DNA of 64,000 nucleotides, taken from the NCBI GenBank assembly GCA_017439585.1, contig JAFSIV010000004.1:186001-250000 (forward strand). Direction: 5' to 3'. Below the pieces are notes generated by a model. It worked only from the letters and a program-made list of their open reading frames with translations, did no database searches and had not been told where the DNA came from. This DNA is from Clostridia bacterium (lineage in GTDB: Bacteria > Bacillota > Clostridia > Oscillospirales > Acutalibacteraceae). This document shows, piece after piece, positions 17,340 to 26,870 of this stretch (position 1 is the stretch's first letter; every line of letters starts with the position of its first letter). The position numbers were made by a program, and so were the translations under genes.

Positions 17340-18398
17340 ATGCCATTTGAAGTTGCAGATATGGAAACAAATGTTGTTCAAATTAAAGTTGTAGGTGTAG
17401 GCGGCGGCGGCGGAAACGCTATCAACCGAATGGTTGATGCAGGCGTTCGCGGCGTTGAATTTGTTGCCGTTAATACTGATAAAGCAGCCCTTATTAAATC
17501 TAAGGCAAATAAAAAAATCCAAATCGGCGATAAAACTACTGCCGGTATGGGTGCAGGCGGCAACCCCGATAACGGTCGTGCCGCAGCAGAAGAATCCCGT
17601 GATGAAATTGCTGCCGCTATTCGCGATGCAGATATGATTTTTATTACCGCAGGTATGGGCGGCGGTACCGGTACAGGTGCAGCTCCTATCGTTGCAGCTA
17701 TTGCTAGAGAATTAGGAATTTTAACCGTTGGTATTGTTACTAAACCTTTCGGTTTTGAAGGCAAAAAGCGTATGACTCAGGCTGAGTCAGGTATTGCTGC
17801 TTTGCGTGAGCATGTTGATAGCCTTGTTGTTATTCCTAATGAGAGACTTAAATTTGTTTCTGAGCAGAAGATTACCTTTAAGAACGCATTTGATATTGCT
17901 GATGATGTATTGCGTCAGGGCGTTCAGAGTATCTCTGAGCTTATCAATGTTACTGCCCTTGTTAACCTTGACTTTGCTGATGTTAAGTCTATTATGTCTG
18001 ATGCAGGCTATGCTCATATGGGTGTTGGCGTTGCAACAGGTCGCGATAAGGCTGAGCAGGCTGCAAGAGCCGCTATTAACAGTCCTCTTATCGAAACCTC
18101 TATGGATAATGCTCGTGGCGTAATCATAAGCATTACCGGTTCTGAGGATATCGGTCTTGAAGAGGTTGAACTTGCTTCTTCTATCATTTCTGAAACTGCT
18201 CATCAAGATGCCACAATCATTTGGGGTGCTCAGCTTGATGACACTATTGAAGATACCATCCGCGTTACTGTTGTTGCTACCGGTTTGGGTGATGAAAAGA
18301 AAGAGGATGCTAGTGATTTAGCTTCTTTCCTTAACAACAATTCTGCTGACGATGACGAGCTTTTTATGGACACTTTGAGCTTCTTTAAGAAGGACTAA
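17340..18398 (+). CDS. ftsZ: Cell division GTPase FtsZ
   Basis: Tubulin-like GTPase that forms the cytokinetic ring. The nucleotide-binding region begins [15 protein letters not shown]; the tubulin signature GGGTGTG lies at about residues 107-113 and is followed by AAP. The T7-loop segment with NLDFADV is also present. The C-terminal end is short and ends in [12 protein letters not shown]. The start ATG 17340 is set by GGAGG eight bases upstream. An upstream in-frame ATG (17274) lies within the promoter and is rejected. It is followed by a terminator. ftsA is not in the cluster. Confidence 0.98.
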   Translation: MPFEVADMETNVVQIKVVGVGGGGGNAINRMVDAGVRGVEFVAVNTDKAALIKSKANKKIQIGDKTTAGMGAGGNPDNGRAAAEESRDEIAAAIRDADMIFITAGMGGGTGTGAAPIVAAIARELGILTVGIVTKPFGFEGKKRMTQAESGIAALREHVDSLVVIPNERLKFVSEQKITFKNAFDIADDVLRQGVQSISELINVTALVNLDFADVKSIMSDAGYAHMGVGVATGRDKAEQAARAAINSPLIETSMDNARGVIISITGSEDIGLEEVELASSIISETAHQDATIIWGAQLDDTIEDTIRVTVVATGLGDEKKEDASDLASFLNNNSADDDELFMDTLSFFKKD

Positions 18399-18421
18399 TT
18401 TATAAATTTAATTCAAATTTT

Positions 18422-18463
18422 ATCGGCTTAAAACCTAAACTTTGGTTTTAAGCCGATTTTTTT
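18422..18463 (+). terminator. Intrinsic terminator of the division cluster
   Basis: A perfect 14-bp stem (18422-18435 with 18444-18457) with an 8-base loop is followed by six T residues. It ends the transcript that begins before mraZ. Confidence 0.93.
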
Positions 18464-18495
18464 AACTTTTTGAGTCTTAAAACAGCAATTTTTAG

Positions 18496-18524
18496 TTGAT
18501 AATATTAATAAAATATGGTATTAT
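18496..18524 (+). promoter_or_regulatory. Promoter of murI
   Basis: TTGATA (18496-18501) and TATTAT (18519-18524) are spaced 17 bases. Transcription would begin near 18531, downstream of the first in-frame ATG. This supports the TTG start at 18562 for murI. Confidence 0.7.
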
Positions 18525-18561
18525 GAAATGTATTAAAATGCTTCCGAGAGGAGAGATTTGT

Positions 18562-19380
18562 TTGGCAGAAAATAGAGCTATCGGTGTTTTTGATTCAGGG
18601 CTTGGCGGTTTAACTGTTGTGAGTGAGCTTTCCCGTTATTTACCAAATGAGGATATTGTTTATTTTGGTGATACAGGAAGGGTGCCTTACGGTACCAGAA
18701 GCAAAGAAACAATTCGTAAATATGCCTTGGAAGACGAAGCATTTTTAATAGAAAAGGATGTTAAGCTTATAATTGCCGCTTGCGGTACTGTTTCGAGTGT
18801 TGCTTATGATACTGCCGAAACCTTGCCCGTTCCTTTTTTCGAGGTTGTTTCCCATGCGGCTTTTGATGCGGCAAGAACAACCAAAAACGGAAAGATTGGT
18901 GTTTTAGGAACTGCGGCAACCGTAAATAGCGGTATGCACGAAAAGTTTATAAAAGAGGTTTTGCCTGAGGCTGAGGTTACCGCTCGCGCTTGTTCAATGT
19001 TTGTTTCATTGGTTGAAGAGGGTTGGCTTGCGGATGACGATATAGTGGTGCTTGAAACAGCGCGCAGATATTTAAAGCCTATAATTGAAGCAAAATGCGA
19101 TACCGTTATTTTGGGTTGCACTCATTTTCCGGTTTTAAAGGGCGCTATAAAATCTATATTGGGTGATAAGGTTACCTTGATTGATGCAGGAACGGCAACC
19201 GCAAAAGCGGTTAAAGAATTTTTAGTTAAAAATGGTTTAAATGCTGATTCTGAAAAGGTGGCAATGAATAAGTATTATGTTAGCGATAAGGCCTATTCCT
19301 TTAAGAAAACTGCAACAGTGTTGCTCGGCAAAAAAATAGAGGATGAAGATATTAAGCAGGTGAATTTAAACAGTTTATGA
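18562..19380 (+). CDS. murI: Glutamate racemase MurI
   Basis: Cofactor-independent racemase that supplies D-glutamate for peptidoglycan. The N-terminus has FDSGLGGLTV, and the two catalytic cysteines are Cys74 and Cys186 (in ILGCTHFPVL). The first cysteine motif reads ACGTVSS instead of the common ACNTAS, a change that may be lineage-specific. The start TTG 18562 has AGAGGAGA about eight bases upstream; longer starts lie in the promoter. The length is 272 residues. The stop overlaps the next start (ATGA), implying coupled translation. Confidence 0.93.
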   Translation: MAENRAIGVFDSGLGGLTVVSELSRYLPNEDIVYFGDTGRVPYGTRSKETIRKYALEDEAFLIEKDVKLIIAACGTVSSVAYDTAETLPVPFFEVVSHAAFDAARTTKNGKIGVLGTAATVNSGMHEKFIKEVLPEAEVTARACSMFVSLVEEGWLADDDIVVLETARRYLKPIIEAKCDTVILGCTHFPVLKGAIKSILGDKVTLIDAGTATAKAVKEFLVKNGLNADSEKVAMNKYYVSDKAYSFKKTATVLLGKKIEDEDIKQVNLNSL

Positions 19381-19805
19381 TTAAGGATGCAATAATCAGT
19401 ATAAAGGGTGTTCAAGGTATAGATGGTGATACCGATACCATTGAATTTATAACCGACGGTCGATTCGGCATAAAAGATGGCTCTTTTTTCATTTCTTATG
19501 ATGAAAGCGGAATGCTTGATAGCGGCGAAGAGGTTAAAACAAAAATATATATTAAAAATGAAAATTCGGTAGTTTTGCAGAGAACAGGTGCTATTAAAAG
19601 CCGAATTGTAATTGAACTTCAAAACCGAAACGCCAGTTTTTACAGTACGCCTCACGGTGATTTATCAATCGGGGTTTTCGGTGATGTTATTGAAAATAAT
19701 TTAACCGATAACGGCGGCGAAATAAAACTTAAATATACAATAGATTCAAATTTATCGGTTATAAGCAAAAACGAAGTTAATATTTCTGTCAGAGAGGTTA
19801 AATAA
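19377..19805 (+). CDS. DUF1934 (YwiB-like) protein
   Basis: Small beta-barrel (calycin-like) protein of the DUF1934/YwiB family, function unknown. The 142 residues contain SFFISYDESGMLD, an RTGAIKSR-like strand and PHGDLSIGVF, typical of the family. It overlaps murI by four bases and lies one base before argS. The ywiB-argS pairing is also known from Bacillus subtilis, which supports the family call. The reason for the link with argS is unknown. Confidence 0.85.
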   Translation: MIKDAIISIKGVQGIDGDTDTIEFITDGRFGIKDGSFFISYDESGMLDSGEEVKTKIYIKNENSVVLQRTGAIKSRIVIELQNRNASFYSTPHGDLSIGVFGDVIENNLTDNGGEIKLKYTIDSNLSVISKNEVNISVREVK

Positions 19806-19806
19806 A

Positions 19807-21495
19807 ATGTCTTTAATAGTAAGCAAAGCAAAGGAACAAATAAATAATATTATTATAAACGCGGCAAATTCTGCTATGCAAAAAGGCGAGCTTGAAAAGG
19901 GAGAGCTAACAAGCTTTACGATAGAAGTTCCCGCAAATCGCGACCATGGAGATTATGCTGTTAATGCGGCTATGGTTTGGGCTAGACTTTTTCATAAAGC
20001 TCCTCGCCAAATCGCCGAAATTTTATCTCAAAACTTTGATTTCGAGGGCAGTTATATCAAGTCTTTCGAAATAGCAGGTCCCGGTTTTATAAACTTCTTT
20101 TTAAGTGATAATTATTATGCCGATATAGTTACTGATGTTATAGAAAAGAACGAGGATTACGGTAAAAGTAATTACGGCGAGGGCAAAAAGATTTTGGTTG
20201 AGTTTGTATCTGCAAATCCAACCGGCCCTATGCATATCGGTAATGCAAGAGGCGGCGCTTTGGGAGACTGCTTAGCGGCAGTATTGGAAAACGCAGGCTA
20301 TTATACCGAGCGCGAGTTTTATATAAACGATGCAGGCAACCAAATTAATAAATTCGGTTTATCCCTTGATTTGAGATATTTGCAGCTTTATAAACAGGGC
20401 ATTGAAATGCCTGAGGACTCTTATCATGGCGAGGATATTATAAATCATGCAAAGGCTTTTGCTGAAATTAGCGGTGATAGCTTTGTTGAAAAGTCTGAGG
20501 AAGAGCGCAGAAAGGCTTTGGTTGAGTTTGCGCTTCCTAAAAATATTGCAGGCTTAGAGGAAGATTTAGCAAAATACCGCATTAAATATGATACTTGGTT
20601 TAAGGAAAGCAGTCTTCATAACGGCGGTGAAACCGCAAGAATTATCGAGCTATTAAAAGAAAGCGGATATACTTATGAGCTTGAAGGTGCTTTATGGTTT
20701 AAAGCTACTGATTTCGGTTGTGATAAGGATTTCGTTTTGGTAAGGGCTAACGGAGTGCCTACCTATGTCGTTCCTGATATTGCTTATCACTATAATAAGT
20801 TAGAGGTTAGAAAATTTGATAAGGCTATTGATGTTTTAGGTGCAGACCACCATGGATATGTGCCTCGTCTTAAAGCCGCTTTAACCGCTTTGGGTGTTGA
20901 CGCTAACCGCTTGGATGTTGTTTTAATGCAGATGGTAAGACTTGTTAGAGACGGTGAGGTTATTAAAGCCTCAAAGCGTTCGGGTAAAGCAATTACTCTT
21001 GTTACTCTTTTAGACGAAGTTCCGATAGATGCTGCAAGATTTTTCTTTAACCTAAGAGAGCCTAATTCTCATTTTGATTTTGATTTGGATTTGGCGGTTA
21101 ACGAGTCAAACAGCAATCCTGTTTATTATGTTCAGTATGCTTATGCCAGAATTTGCAGTATTATAAGAAACTTAGAGCTTGAAAATATCAAGCTTCGCAA
21201 AGCTTCTTCGGACGAGCTTGTTAAGTTAAATGCACCTGAGGAGCGCGAGCTTATAATTCATATTGCAGGCTTAACTGACGAAATTATAGCTTCCGCAAAG
21301 GCTTATGACCCCGCTAAGATTACTCATTATGTTGAGGAATTGGCTACTAAATTCCATAAATTCTATTCTGCTTGCAGAGTAAAGGGCGAGGACGAGGAAT
21401 TAATGCAAGCGAGATTAAATCTTTGCAAAGCCGCCTCGATTGCAATTAAAAATGTTTTAACTATGCTTAAAATAGATGCACCTGAAAAGATGTAA
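19807..21495 (+). CDS. argS: Arginine-tRNA ligase
   Basis: Class-I aminoacyl-tRNA synthetase that charges tRNA-Arg. An N-terminal Arg-tRNA-synthetase domain (about 1-110) precedes the catalytic core, whose HIGH motif appears as HIGNARGG within ANPTGPMHIGNARGG. The C-terminal DALR anticodon-binding domain begins around residue 440. The KMSK loop is degenerate (KASKRSG), normal for many ArgRS. The 562 residues agree with the family. pncB follows after 16 bases. Confidence 0.97.
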   Translation: MSLIVSKAKEQINNIIINAANSAMQKGELEKGELTSFTIEVPANRDHGDYAVNAAMVWARLFHKAPRQIAEILSQNFDFEGSYIKSFEIAGPGFINFFLSDNYYADIVTDVIEKNEDYGKSNYGEGKKILVEFVSANPTGPMHIGNARGGALGDCLAAVLENAGYYTEREFYINDAGNQINKFGLSLDLRYLQLYKQGIEMPEDSYHGEDIINHAKAFAEISGDSFVEKSEEERRKALVEFALPKNIAGLEEDLAKYRIKYDTWFKESSLHNGGETARIIELLKESGYTYELEGALWFKATDFGCDKDFVLVRANGVPTYVVPDIAYHYNKLEVRKFDKAIDVLGADHHGYVPRLKAALTALGVDANRLDVVLMQMVRLVRDGEVIKASKRSGKAITLVTLLDEVPIDAARFFFNLREPNSHFDFDLDLAVNESNSNPVYYVQYAYARICSIIRNLELENIKLRKASSDELVKLNAPEERELIIHIAGLTDEIIASAKAYDPAKITHYVEELATKFHKFYSACRVKGEDEELMQARLNLCKAASIAIKNVLTMLKIDAPEKM

Positions 21496-21511
21496 TAAAG
21501 GAGTTTTTGTT

Positions 21512-22960
21512 ATGGAAAATAAAAGTTTGAATTTAACAATGGTTATGGACCTTTATGAGCTTACAATGTCTAACGGTGTTTTTGATAGTGATATGAAAGA
21601 TACGGTGGCTTATTTCGATATGTTTTTCAGGCGTGTTCCCGATAATGGCGGATATGCTATTATGGCAGGCATTGAGCAGCTTATAGATTATCTTAATAAT
21701 CTTAAATTTACGGATGAGGATATTGTTTATTTAAGGTCTCTAAATTTGTTTGAAAATGAGTTTATCGAGTATCTTAAAAACTTCAAATTCAGTTGCGATG
21801 TTTGGGCAGTTCCTGAGGGAACAGTTATTTTTCCGCACGAGCCGATTGTTACTGTTCGAGGTCCGATTATTCAGGCACTTATGGTTGAAACAATGCTTTT
21901 ACTTACCATTAACCATCAATCTCTAATTGCAACAAAGGCAAACAGAATAGTTCGCGCCGCCGCAGGCAGACCTGTTATGGAGTTTGGAGCTAGAAGAGCT
22001 CACGGCTCGGGTGCAGCATATTATGGCGCAAGAGCTGCAATTATTGGCGGATGCAGCGGAACTTCTTGTCTATTAACCGCAAAGGATTTTGGTGTTAAAG
22101 CATCGGGCACTATGGCGCATAGCTGGGTGCAGTTATTTGATGATGAATATACTGCTTTTAAGACCTATGCTGAGAAATATCCTGATAGCTGTATGCTTCT
22201 TGTCGATACCTATAATGTTTTAAAATCGGGTATACCTAATGCAATTAAGGTTTTTGACGAGGTCTTAAAGCCTCTCGGTAAAAGACCTGTTGGAATCAGA
22301 ATAGATAGCGGTGATATTACATATATTACTAAAAAAGCTCGTAAAATGTTAGACGATGCAGGCTATCCTGATTGTAAAATTTGCGTTTCAAATTCTTTGG
22401 ATGAATATCTTATCCGCGATATGATTTTGCAGGGTGCTAAAACCGATACCTACGGTGTTGGCGAGCGCTTGATTACCGCTTCTAGTGAGGCGGTTTTCGG
22501 CGGAGTTTATAAGCTTTCGGCAGTTGAAAAGAACGGGGAGATTATTCCAAAAATCAAGATAAGCGAAAATGTTGCTAAGATAACTATTCCGGGTGTTAAA
22601 ATTCCGTGGAGACTTTATGACCGCGAAACAGGTAAAGCTATCGCCGATGTTATAACCCTTGGCAACGAGAGAATTGACGATACCGAGCCTTATGAGATTT
22701 TTGACCCTAACCATACTTGGAAGCGCAAAATAGTTACTGATTTTAAGGCTATAAAATTGCAGGTTAAGATTTTCGAAAAGGGAAAACAGGTTTATGACTG
22801 TCCTAAGGTTTCCGAAATTGCTTCATATTGCAAAAAACAGGTAGACTCTTTGTGGGATGAGGTAACAAGATTTGAAAATCCGCATACCTATTATATTGAT
22901 TTATCTGAAAAGCTTTGGAATTTAAGACATGATTTATTGAATAAATTAAGGAGTAAATAA
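21512..22960 (+). CDS. pncB: Nicotinate phosphoribosyltransferase
   Basis: Salvages nicotinate into NAD by making nicotinate mononucleotide from PRPP. The N-terminus has MVMDLYELTMSNG and the core has EFGARRAHG and GIRIDSGDITY, the phosphoribosyl-binding parts of the family. The length is 482 residues. The start ATG 21512 follows AAAGGAG; an in-frame ATG at 21476 inside argS is rejected. The stop codon overlaps the next start by one base, so the lipoprotein gene is in the same unit. Confidence 0.95.
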   Translation: MENKSLNLTMVMDLYELTMSNGVFDSDMKDTVAYFDMFFRRVPDNGGYAIMAGIEQLIDYLNNLKFTDEDIVYLRSLNLFENEFIEYLKNFKFSCDVWAVPEGTVIFPHEPIVTVRGPIIQALMVETMLLLTINHQSLIATKANRIVRAAAGRPVMEFGARRAHGSGAAYYGARAAIIGGCSGTSCLLTAKDFGVKASGTMAHSWVQLFDDEYTAFKTYAEKYPDSCMLLVDTYNVLKSGIPNAIKVFDEVLKPLGKRPVGIRIDSGDITYITKKARKMLDDAGYPDCKICVSNSLDEYLIRDMILQGAKTDTYGVGERLITASSEAVFGGVYKLSAVEKNGEIIPKIKISENVAKITIPGVKIPWRLYDRETGKAIADVITLGNERIDDTEPYEIFDPNHTWKRKIVTDFKAIKLQVKIFEKGKQVYDCPKVSEIASYCKKQVDSLWDEVTRFENPHTYYIDLSEKLWNLRHDLLNKLRSK

Positions 22961-23520
22961 TGAAAAAGATAATAAGTCTTTTATTGGTTTTAGTGTTTAT
23001 GTTTTCCTTAACCGCTTGCGGTGAAAAGAAAGAAAAAAACGAGGGTGAAATTGACCTTGAATATTATGCAAATTTAGGTCAAATGCCCGAATGCAAATAT
23101 AAATTAGGTGCAAATGCTGATGAAGTTCATGATGCGCTTTATGATTATGCCCAAAATGCCGATAGCGAAGAGCTTATGTTTAATGAGTATGAAAAAGACG
23201 GTGTTTCAGGTGTTGAAGACGGTGTTTTCAGCTACTTTTATGAGGACGATAAAAAGTCTGACGGTATCGCTTATATTGTGAGTTATAATAAGGCTTACGG
23301 TTTTGAATTAGGTGAGATTATATTAACTATCAAAGAGAAAATCGGCGATGTTGAATATACCGAAGAAGAATTGACTAAGGAAAATGCATTCTTCCTTTAC
23401 GGTGTGCCCGAGGGTACTGCGCTAAAATATAAATTCAAGGAAAATACTGTTATGTTTATTTTTCAGGACAGTGCTCTTTTCGCAACCGCGATTTATAGAA
23501 ATGATTTTAAAACTAAATAA
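22960..23520 (+). CDS. Small secreted lipoprotein, function unknown
   Basis: I do not recognise a family. The 186-residue product starts with a lipoprotein signal (basic MKK, hydrophobic core, lipobox LTAC with Cys20), so it should be attached to the outer face of the membrane. The mature part is acidic and mixed alpha/beta, with no visible catalytic motif. Its start overlaps the pncB stop (TAATG). Its TAA stop is also the first triplet of the 276-bp inverted-repeat element that follows, so that insertion may have trimmed its C-terminus. Confidence 0.75.
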   Translation: MKKIISLLLVLVFMFSLTACGEKKEKNEGEIDLEYYANLGQMPECKYKLGANADEVHDALYDYAQNADSEELMFNEYEKDGVSGVEDGVFSYFYEDDKKSDGIAYIVSYNKAYGFELGEIILTIKEKIGDVEYTEEELTKENAFFLYGVPEGTALKYKFKENTVMFIFQDSALFATAIYRNDFKTK

Positions 23521-23793
23521 GCAAATACGAATAATCCGAATCTGCCTAAAACGGCATAATTTCGGCACTTTTCGGTTTGTCATCTTTCGTAGGCATTAGC
23601 CTTACGAACTCTTTCGCACCAAAAATCACACGAAATTCTGCTCGTTTTAGGTCGCAGAATTTTATAGGTAAAGGATTTTTGGCTTAGCGAGGAACAAAAC
23701 GCAGTTAATCCTGACGGATTAACGAGTATTTTAACAATGCAAAGGCGAAAATCCTACCTCTAAAATCAGGTTTGGATTATTCGTGTTTGCTTA
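23518..23793. repeat. Structured 276-bp element with terminal inverted repeats (MITE-like)
   Basis: Imperfect 23-base terminal inverted repeats, 23518-23540 and 23771-23793, match at 21 of 23 positions. The interior has no gene but holds at least two clear hairpins: AAATTCTGC with GCAGAATTT around 23631-23662, and GTTAATCC with GGATTAAC around 23704-23723. A third, less perfect one lies near 23587-23611. The element fills exactly the space between the lipoprotein stop and the lon ribosome site. No clear target-site duplication is seen. It may be a non-autonomous transposable element or a structured RNA. Confidence 0.7.
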
Positions 23794-23802
23794 GGAGAAA
23801 AA

Positions 23803-26214
23803 ATGATACCAAATAATGAAATGGCGGTCAGAATGCCGCTTTTAGCGCTTAGAGGACTTGTGGTTTTTCCTAAAACCGTGGCTTCTTTTGATGTTGCAAG
23901 AATAAAATCTGCAAATGCTCTTTCGGCAGCGATGGAGTCTGACCGAAAACTTTTAGTTGTTACCCAAAAGGATTTATATGCTGAGGAAGCAAACGAAAAA
24001 AATCTTTACAGTTTGGGTACAGTTGTTAGAGTTAAGCAGGTTTTAAAGGTTTCGGATAATCATATTAAGGTTTTGGTTGAAGGTCTTTATAGAGCTGAAT
24101 ATAAAAATTTTAATAACGGTAAAAAGTTTTATACTGCAGAGGTTTTAAGGAAAGAAGATTCCGCTATTACCAACCGCGCAGTTTATATAGAAACATTAAT
24201 GCGCCGAATTAAGACCGAGTTTAAAAGATACATATCGGTTTTAGGCGGTATTGCACCTGATATTCCCGAAACGGTTGATAAAATCGAGGATTTGAGCTTT
24301 ATTTCGGATTATATTGCTTTTAATGTGCCGGCTCCCTTTGATGATAAGCAGTATGTTTTAGAGCAAATTTCACCTGTGAAACGAGCTAAAATTCTAATCG
24401 AGCTTTTGGATAAGGAACGTCAAATTTCTGAAATTGACCGCAGAATTAATGAAAAAACGAGGGTTAATATTGACGAAAATCAGCGTGAATATTATCTTAG
24501 AGAACAGATAAAGGTTATTAGCTCTGAGCTTTATGGTGATGAGACTGCTGATGAAATTGATAATTATTATTCTAAGATAGCTGAGCTTAGGGCAAATGAA
24601 ACGGTTAAAGAACAGCTTAGAACTCATGTCAGTAAGCTTTCAAAAATGCCCTCGGGTTCGCACGAGGGAACGGTTGAGCGAGGTTTCCTCGATACCTGTT
24701 TAGAGCTTCCTTGGAATTACAAAACCGATACTAATAGAGATATAAAACGCGCCGAAAAGATTTTAAACCGAGATATATACGGTATGGACAAGGTGAAAGA
24801 AAGAATTTTAGAGCTTTTATCGGTATATTCCTTGTCGCCTGATATTAAAGGGCAGATTATATGCTTGGCAGGTCCTCCTGGTGTTGGTAAAACCTCTATC
24901 GGTAAAACGGTTGCCGAATGTATGGGAAGAAATTTTGCAAGAATTTCTCTCGGCGGTATTCACGATGAATCAGAAATCAGAGGTCATAGAAAAACCTATA
25001 TCGGTTCAATGCCCGGTAAAATTATCACCGCATTGAAGCAAGCTAAAAGCAGTAATCCGCTTATACTTCTTGATGAAATAGATAAGCTTTCAAATGATTA
25101 TAAGGGAGATCCGTCCTCTGCTTTGTTAGAGGTTTTAGACCCTGAGCAAAACAATACCTTTGTTGACCATTTTATCGAAATCCCTTATGATTTAAGCAGT
25201 ACTGTATTTATTGCAACTGCAAATAATTTAGATACTATTCCGGCGCCTCTTCGCGATAGAATGGAAATAATCGAGCTTACTTCGTATACCAGAGAAGAAA
25301 AGTTTAATATTGCTAAAAGGCATTTGGTTGCAAAGCAAATAGAACGCCATGGTCTTAAAAAGACCCAAATTCGTATATCAGATGAGGCATTATATTGCTT
25401 GATAGATGGATATACTCGCGAGGCGGGTGTTAGAAAATTAGAGCGCGCGATTGCTTCTCTTTGCAGAAAATCTGCTAAGCTTATTGCGTCAGGCGAGAGC
25501 AAAAAGGTTAACATAAAACCTTGTGATGTTGAAAAAATGTTAGGTCAAAAACGGTATAAGCCTGAAACCATTTTAGAAACAGATGAGGTTGGTGTTATAA
25601 ACGGTCTTGCATGGACTCAGGTTGGCGGAACCCTTATGCAGCTTGAAGTTGCGGTTATGCAGGGAACAGGCAAGGTTGAGCTTACAGGCTCGCTTGGAGA
25701 TGTTATGAAGGAATCAGCAAGGGCGGCTATAAGCTTTGTTAGAGCAAATGCTGATAAATATGATATAGACCCCAATTTTTATAAGGATAAGGATATTCAT
25801 ATTCATGCTACTGAGGCTGCCGTTCAAAAGGACGGTCCTTCGGCGGGTGTTACTATAACAACTGCGCTTATTTCTGCTTTAACTAACCGTCCGATAGCTC
25901 GCGATATTGCGATGACAGGTGAGGTTACTATCAGAGGCAGAGTTATGGCGATAGGCGGTTTAAAAGAAAAAACAATGGCAGCTTATACTGCGGGAGTTAA
26001 AACCGTCTTTATACCAAAGGATAATGAGTCTGATTTGCAGGATATAGAACCTATTGTTAGGGAAAATATTAATTTTATTGCTGTAAGCTATGTTGATGAG
26101 ATTATTGATAAGGCTTTAATTTCAGAAACTCAAAAGGCAGCGTATGATAACGAATGGAAAATGTCTGATAAAATTTTTGTAGGTTCCGGCAAAAATGAAG
26201 TTGTTAGGCAATAG
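23803..26214 (+). CDS. lon: ATP-dependent Lon protease
   Basis: Hexameric AAA+ serine protease that removes damaged and regulatory proteins in the cytoplasm. Domains: N-terminal LAN substrate domain (about 8-200), coiled region, AAA+ module with Walker A GPPGVGKTS (Lys363) and Walker B LILLDEIDKL, and a C-terminal protease domain with Ser680 (KDGPSAGV) and Lys723 (GGLKEK). The Ser-Lys dyad and its 43-residue spacing match known Lon. The 803 residues are normal length. Its ribosome site (AGGAG) abuts the upstream repeat element. engB follows, as in Bacillus. Confidence 0.98.
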   Translation: MIPNNEMAVRMPLLALRGLVVFPKTVASFDVARIKSANALSAAMESDRKLLVVTQKDLYAEEANEKNLYSLGTVVRVKQVLKVSDNHIKVLVEGLYRAEYKNFNNGKKFYTAEVLRKEDSAITNRAVYIETLMRRIKTEFKRYISVLGGIAPDIPETVDKIEDLSFISDYIAFNVPAPFDDKQYVLEQISPVKRAKILIELLDKERQISEIDRRINEKTRVNIDENQREYYLREQIKVISSELYGDETADEIDNYYSKIAELRANETVKEQLRTHVSKLSKMPSGSHEGTVERGFLDTCLELPWNYKTDTNRDIKRAEKILNRDIYGMDKVKERILELLSVYSLSPDIKGQIICLAGPPGVGKTSIGKTVAECMGRNFARISLGGIHDESEIRGHRKTYIGSMPGKIITALKQAKSSNPLILLDEIDKLSNDYKGDPSSALLEVLDPEQNNTFVDHFIEIPYDLSSTVFIATANNLDTIPAPLRDRMEIIELTSYTREEKFNIAKRHLVAKQIERHGLKKTQIRISDEALYCLIDGYTREAGVRKLERAIASLCRKSAKLIASGESKKVNIKPCDVEKMLGQKRYKPETILETDEVGVINGLAWTQVGGTLMQLEVAVMQGTGKVELTGSLGDVMKESARAAISFVRANADKYDIDPNFYKDKDIHIHATEAAVQKDGPSAGVTITTALISALTNRPIARDIAMTGEVTIRGRVMAIGGLKEKTMAAYTAGVKTVFIPKDNESDLQDIEPIVRENINFIAVSYVDEIIDKALISETQKAAYDNEWKMSDKIFVGSGKNEVVRQ

Positions 26215-26222
26215 GAGAAATT

Positions 26223-26810
26223 ATGAATTTCAATAATGCAGAATTTGAAAGAGCTTTTGGTGCGGCTTCGCAGTTAACCCAGTCCGATTTGCCCGAAATT
26301 TGTTTTTCGGGCAGATCTAATGTTGGCAAATCTTCACTTATTAATAAGATATTAGGAAGAAAAGCGATTGCAAGAGTAAGCTCAAAGCCCGGCAAAACGG
26401 TTACAATTAATTTTTACAAGCTAGACGGTTTGCGTTTGGTTGATTTGCCGGGTTACGGTTATGCTAAGGTGGCATATTCTGAAAAAGAGCGTTGGGCAGA
26501 CCTTATGGAAACCTATTTTGGTTCGGGCAGAAATATTAAAAGGGTTTTTCAGCTTATAGATATGCGCCATCCTGCGACCGATTTTGATTTATCTATGTTA
26601 GATTATTTAGCTCAAATGGGTATTCCTTTTTCGGTGATACTAACCAAGGCTGATAAATTAAATAAAACCGAAACTGAAAAGCGACTCAACTTAATTAAAG
26701 AGGAATTAGGTGAATTTGCAGAAAACACCGAAATAATACCTTTTTCTATTCAAAAATCTGAGCCTTGCGAGAGGGTTAGAGAGATTATAGAAAATTCTGT
26801 AAATGAATAA
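26223..26810 (+). CDS. engB: Ribosome biogenesis GTPase EngB/YsxC
   Basis: Essential P-loop GTPase that helps mature the 50S subunit. The G1 motif FSGRSNVGKSS is near residues 27-37, the G3 motif DLPGYG near 76, and the G4 motif TKADKL near 140. It has 195 residues, typical for the family. It lies eight bases after lon; the lon-engB pair is conserved in Firmicutes. It is followed directly by the metK promoter. Confidence 0.96.
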   Translation: MNFNNAEFERAFGAASQLTQSDLPEICFSGRSNVGKSSLINKILGRKAIARVSSKPGKTVTINFYKLDGLRLVDLPGYGYAKVAYSEKERWADLMETYFGSGRNIKRVFQLIDMRHPATDFDLSMLDYLAQMGIPFSVILTKADKLNKTETEKRLNLIKEELGEFAENTEIIPFSIQKSEPCERVREIIENSVNE

Positions 26811-26817
26811 AAAACTA

Positions 26818-26845
26818 TTGACAAATTTTATTTGTATGGTAAAAT
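26818..26845 (+). promoter_or_regulatory. Promoter of metK
   Basis: TTGACA (26818-26823) and TAAAAT (26840-26845) are spaced 16 bases, immediately upstream of the SAM riboswitch. The -35 box starts within eight bases of the engB stop. Confidence 0.8.
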
Positions 26846-26870
26846 AAGTGTTGTAAAAAAATTAATATGT

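Noticed and set aside
17378-18206. Long open frames antisense and alternate to ftsZ
   Set aside because: Typical shadows of a codon-biased gene; composition is unnatural and they lack ribosome sites.
18496-18561. N-terminal extension of MurI
   Set aside because: It overlaps the predicted -35 and -10 boxes; TTG 18562 has the ribosome site.
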